DNA of 7,799 nucleotides from Anaerosoma sp034007245. GTDB taxonomy: Bacteria > Actinomycetota > Coriobacteriia > Anaerosomatales > Anaerosomataceae. Position numbers and translations under genes: made by a program. Within the stretch, counting starts at the first letter, position 1. Each line of letters begins with the position of its first letter. Where the stretch lies: contig JAVERH010000104.1 in the NCBI GenBank assembly GCA_034007245.1, forward strand, positions 1 to 7,799. The letters are read 5' to 3'. A model generated the notes under the pieces. The model saw nothing but the letters and a program-made list of their open reading frames with translations, searched no databases and was not told the DNA's origin. Shown here one piece after another: positions 6,620-7,799 of the stretch.

Positions 6620-6641
6620 GGGTACGGTATCCTTTGTACCC
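6620..6641. repeat. Inverted repeat upstream of korA (possible operator)
   Basis: GGGTAC and GTACCC flank a 10-nt spacer. The arms are perfect 6-bp complements, and their spacing of about one and a half helical turns suits a dimeric regulator. It lies 27 nt upstream of the preferred korA start. No known operator is recognised, and chance cannot be ruled out. Confidence 0.35.
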
Positions 6642-6745
6642 CTGCCCGGCGTGCGCGCAGCGCCTGTCCGCGGGAATCCGGGATACGGTCAGCGAACCGT
6701 GTCTACGGTGAGTATCTCACATGGCACTGCGAAGAGGAGTCCGGC

Positions 6746-7799
6746 ATGGATCGGCATGAGACGACCACGGTGCTCGTGGGTGTGACCGGCGGGATCGCCG
6801 CATATAAGTCGTGTGAACTCGTGCGTGCGCTTATCAAGCGCGGCTATCACGTGAAGGTCGTGATGACCGATGCTGCCACGCAGTTCGTCACGCCGCTCAC
6901 GTTCCGAACGCTCACCAACGAAGCGGTCGCGGTCTCGCTTTGGGAGGACGATCCCGCAGCTTCGGTCCATCACATCTCGCTTGCCGAAGAGGCCGACGTC
7001 TTCGTGATCGCACCCTGTACGGCCAATGTGATCGCAAAGCTCGCGCATGGCCGAGCAGACGACCTACTCACCACGACCGTCCTTGCGACAGAGGCGCCGA
7101 TCGTGATCGCGCCGGCGATGAACGTGCATATGTGGCGTGACGAGGTGACACAGTCCAATGTCGCGGCAGTTCGTGCGCGTGGGGTGACGTTCGTGGAGCC
7201 GGCCATAGGTGAACTCGCCTGTGGAGACGTGGGGGAGGGTCGCCTCGCGTCGGTCGAGGAGATCGTCGCGGCGGTCGTCGTCGAAGCCGAGAGGGCGTGC
7301 GACCTTGCGGGTCGTTCGGTGCTCGTGACCGCAGGCGGTACGCAGGAGCCTATCGATCCGGTACGCTATATCGGCAATCGCTCCTCGGGTAAGACTGGGT
7401 TCGCTGTCGCCGCCGAGGCTGCGCGGCGCGGCGCGAGAGTCACGCTCGTCGCGGGACCTACACACCTGGCCGATCCGTTCGGCGTGGACGTCGTTCGCGT
7501 GCAAACGGCACTCGAGATGCACGCTGCGGTGATGGAGCGCGTAGGGAGAGCGGAGGCCGTGATCGCCTCTGCGGCGGTCGCCGACTTCCGACCCATTGAG
7601 GTGGCGTCCGGGAAGATCAAGAAGAGTGGCCCTCTTGAGGCGGTCGAGTTGGTGCGGAACCCTGACATCCTCGCCGAGCTCGGTGAGGGTGATCGCGGCG
7701 GTATACGTATCGGCTTTGCCGCCGAGACGTCGGAAGTGGAGCTTCACGCACGCGAGAAACTAGAGGCCAAGCGGTGTCACATGGTGGTCGCCAACGACG
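6746..7799 (+). CDS. coaBC: Bifunctional phosphopantothenoylcysteine decarboxylase / phosphopantothenate-cysteine ligase (3' end missing)
   Basis: CoaBC carries out two consecutive steps of coenzyme A synthesis: ligation of 4'-phosphopantothenate to cysteine (CoaB) and FMN-dependent decarboxylation to 4'-phosphopantetheine (CoaC). The frame stays open for 351 codons and leaves the window, so roughly 50 residues are missing against a usual length near 400. CoaC residues: GVTGGIAAYKS at 12-22, H76 in VHHISLA (E. coli His75), N126 in APAMNVHMW (Asn125) and C159 in GELACG (Cys158). CoaB residues: TAGGTQEPIDPVRYIGNRSSGK at 195-215 (shown here in part only) with N211 (Asn210), AAVADFRP, and K290 in GKIKK (Lys289). 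Every landmark is shifted by one from E. coli Dfp, so the gene looks intact and active. The ATG at 6746 has AGAGGAG (6733-6739) 6 nt upstream. It is divergent from korA. Confidence 0.96.
   Translation, partial: MDRHETTTVLVGVTGGIAAYKSCELVRALIKRGYHVKVVMTDAATQFVTPLTFRTLTNEAVAVSLWEDDPAASVHHISLAEEADVFVIAPCTANVIAKLAHGRADDLLTTTVLATEAPIVIAPAMNVHMWRDEVTQSNVAAVRARGVTFVEPAIGELACGDVGEGRLASVEEIVAAVVVEAERACDLAGRSVLVTAGGTQEPIDPVRYIGNRSSGKTGFAVAAEAARRGARVTLVAGPTHLADPFGVDVVRVQTALEMHAAVMERVGRAEAVIASAAVADFRPIEVASGKIKKSGPLEAVELVRNPDILAELGEGDRGGIRIGFAAETSEVELHAREKLEAKRCHMVVAND

Larger units (their letters stand above)
6593..6745. promoter_or_regulatory. Divergent intergenic region between korA and coaBC
   Basis: This 153-nt gap separates two genes that point away from each other, so it must hold the promoter for korA (leftwards) and probably one for coaBC (rightwards). 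I cannot pick out convincing -35/-10 pairs in either direction. It contains two small inverted repeats: GGGTAC-N10-GTACCC (6620-6641) and ACGGT-N6-ACCGT (6685-6700). These could be regulator binding sites. The role is inferred from gene orientation. Confidence 0.6.

Noticed and set aside
7064..7747. A 227-codon minus-strand frame at the right end
   Set aside because: CoaBC occupies the plus strand here with all active-site residues in place; the minus-strand product is His/Arg-rich and matches nothing.

Overview
This is a GC-rich, gene-dense bacterial window with seven protein genes and no sign of mobile DNA. No RNA gene, CRISPR array or insertion sequence is visible. The combination of a rubrerythrin with a two-subunit 2-oxoacid:ferredoxin oxidoreductase (fused gamma-alpha subunit plus beta subunit), high GC content and frequent GTG starts fits an anaerobic or oxygen-sensitive high-GC bacterium. 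An anaerobic actinobacterial lineage is plausible, but this is an inference from gene content and was not tested against a database.

Layout. Positions 1-1615 (+): the 3' part of an ABC exporter operon, with an ATPase whose 5' end is outside the window, followed by an overlapping ABC-2 type permease. Positions 1616-1697: a convergent intergenic gap holding two hairpins, one with a perfect 16-bp stem. Positions 1698-6592 (-): five genes all pointing left, read in the order korA, korB, transglutaminase-like lipoprotein, DJ-1/PfpI protein, rubrerythrin. The first three are tightly packed (8-nt overlap, then a 5-nt gap). The last two are 53 and 33 nt further on. Positions 6593-6745: a divergent promoter-bearing gap. 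Positions 6746-7799 (+): coaBC, running off the right end.

How the parts relate. KorAB uses coenzyme A, thiamine diphosphate and ferredoxin to oxidise a 2-oxoacid to an acyl-CoA; its iron-sulfur cluster is normally oxygen-sensitive. Rubrerythrin and the DJ-1-type protein are plausible oxidative-stress partners downstream. CoaBC, transcribed divergently, makes the coenzyme A precursor 4'-phosphopantetheine. The least understood gene is the lipoprotein: a secreted cysteine-protease-fold (transglutaminase-like) domain joined to a C-terminal coiled coil with five asparagines spaced exactly seven residues apart.

Two starts were moved inward from the longest reading frames. korA starts at 6592 rather than 6610, because a strong ribosome binding site lies inside the longer frame. 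The lipoprotein starts at 3919 rather than 3982, because its signal peptide begins there. I do not see a clear, wholly new multi-gene system; the lipoprotein is the best candidate for novelty.
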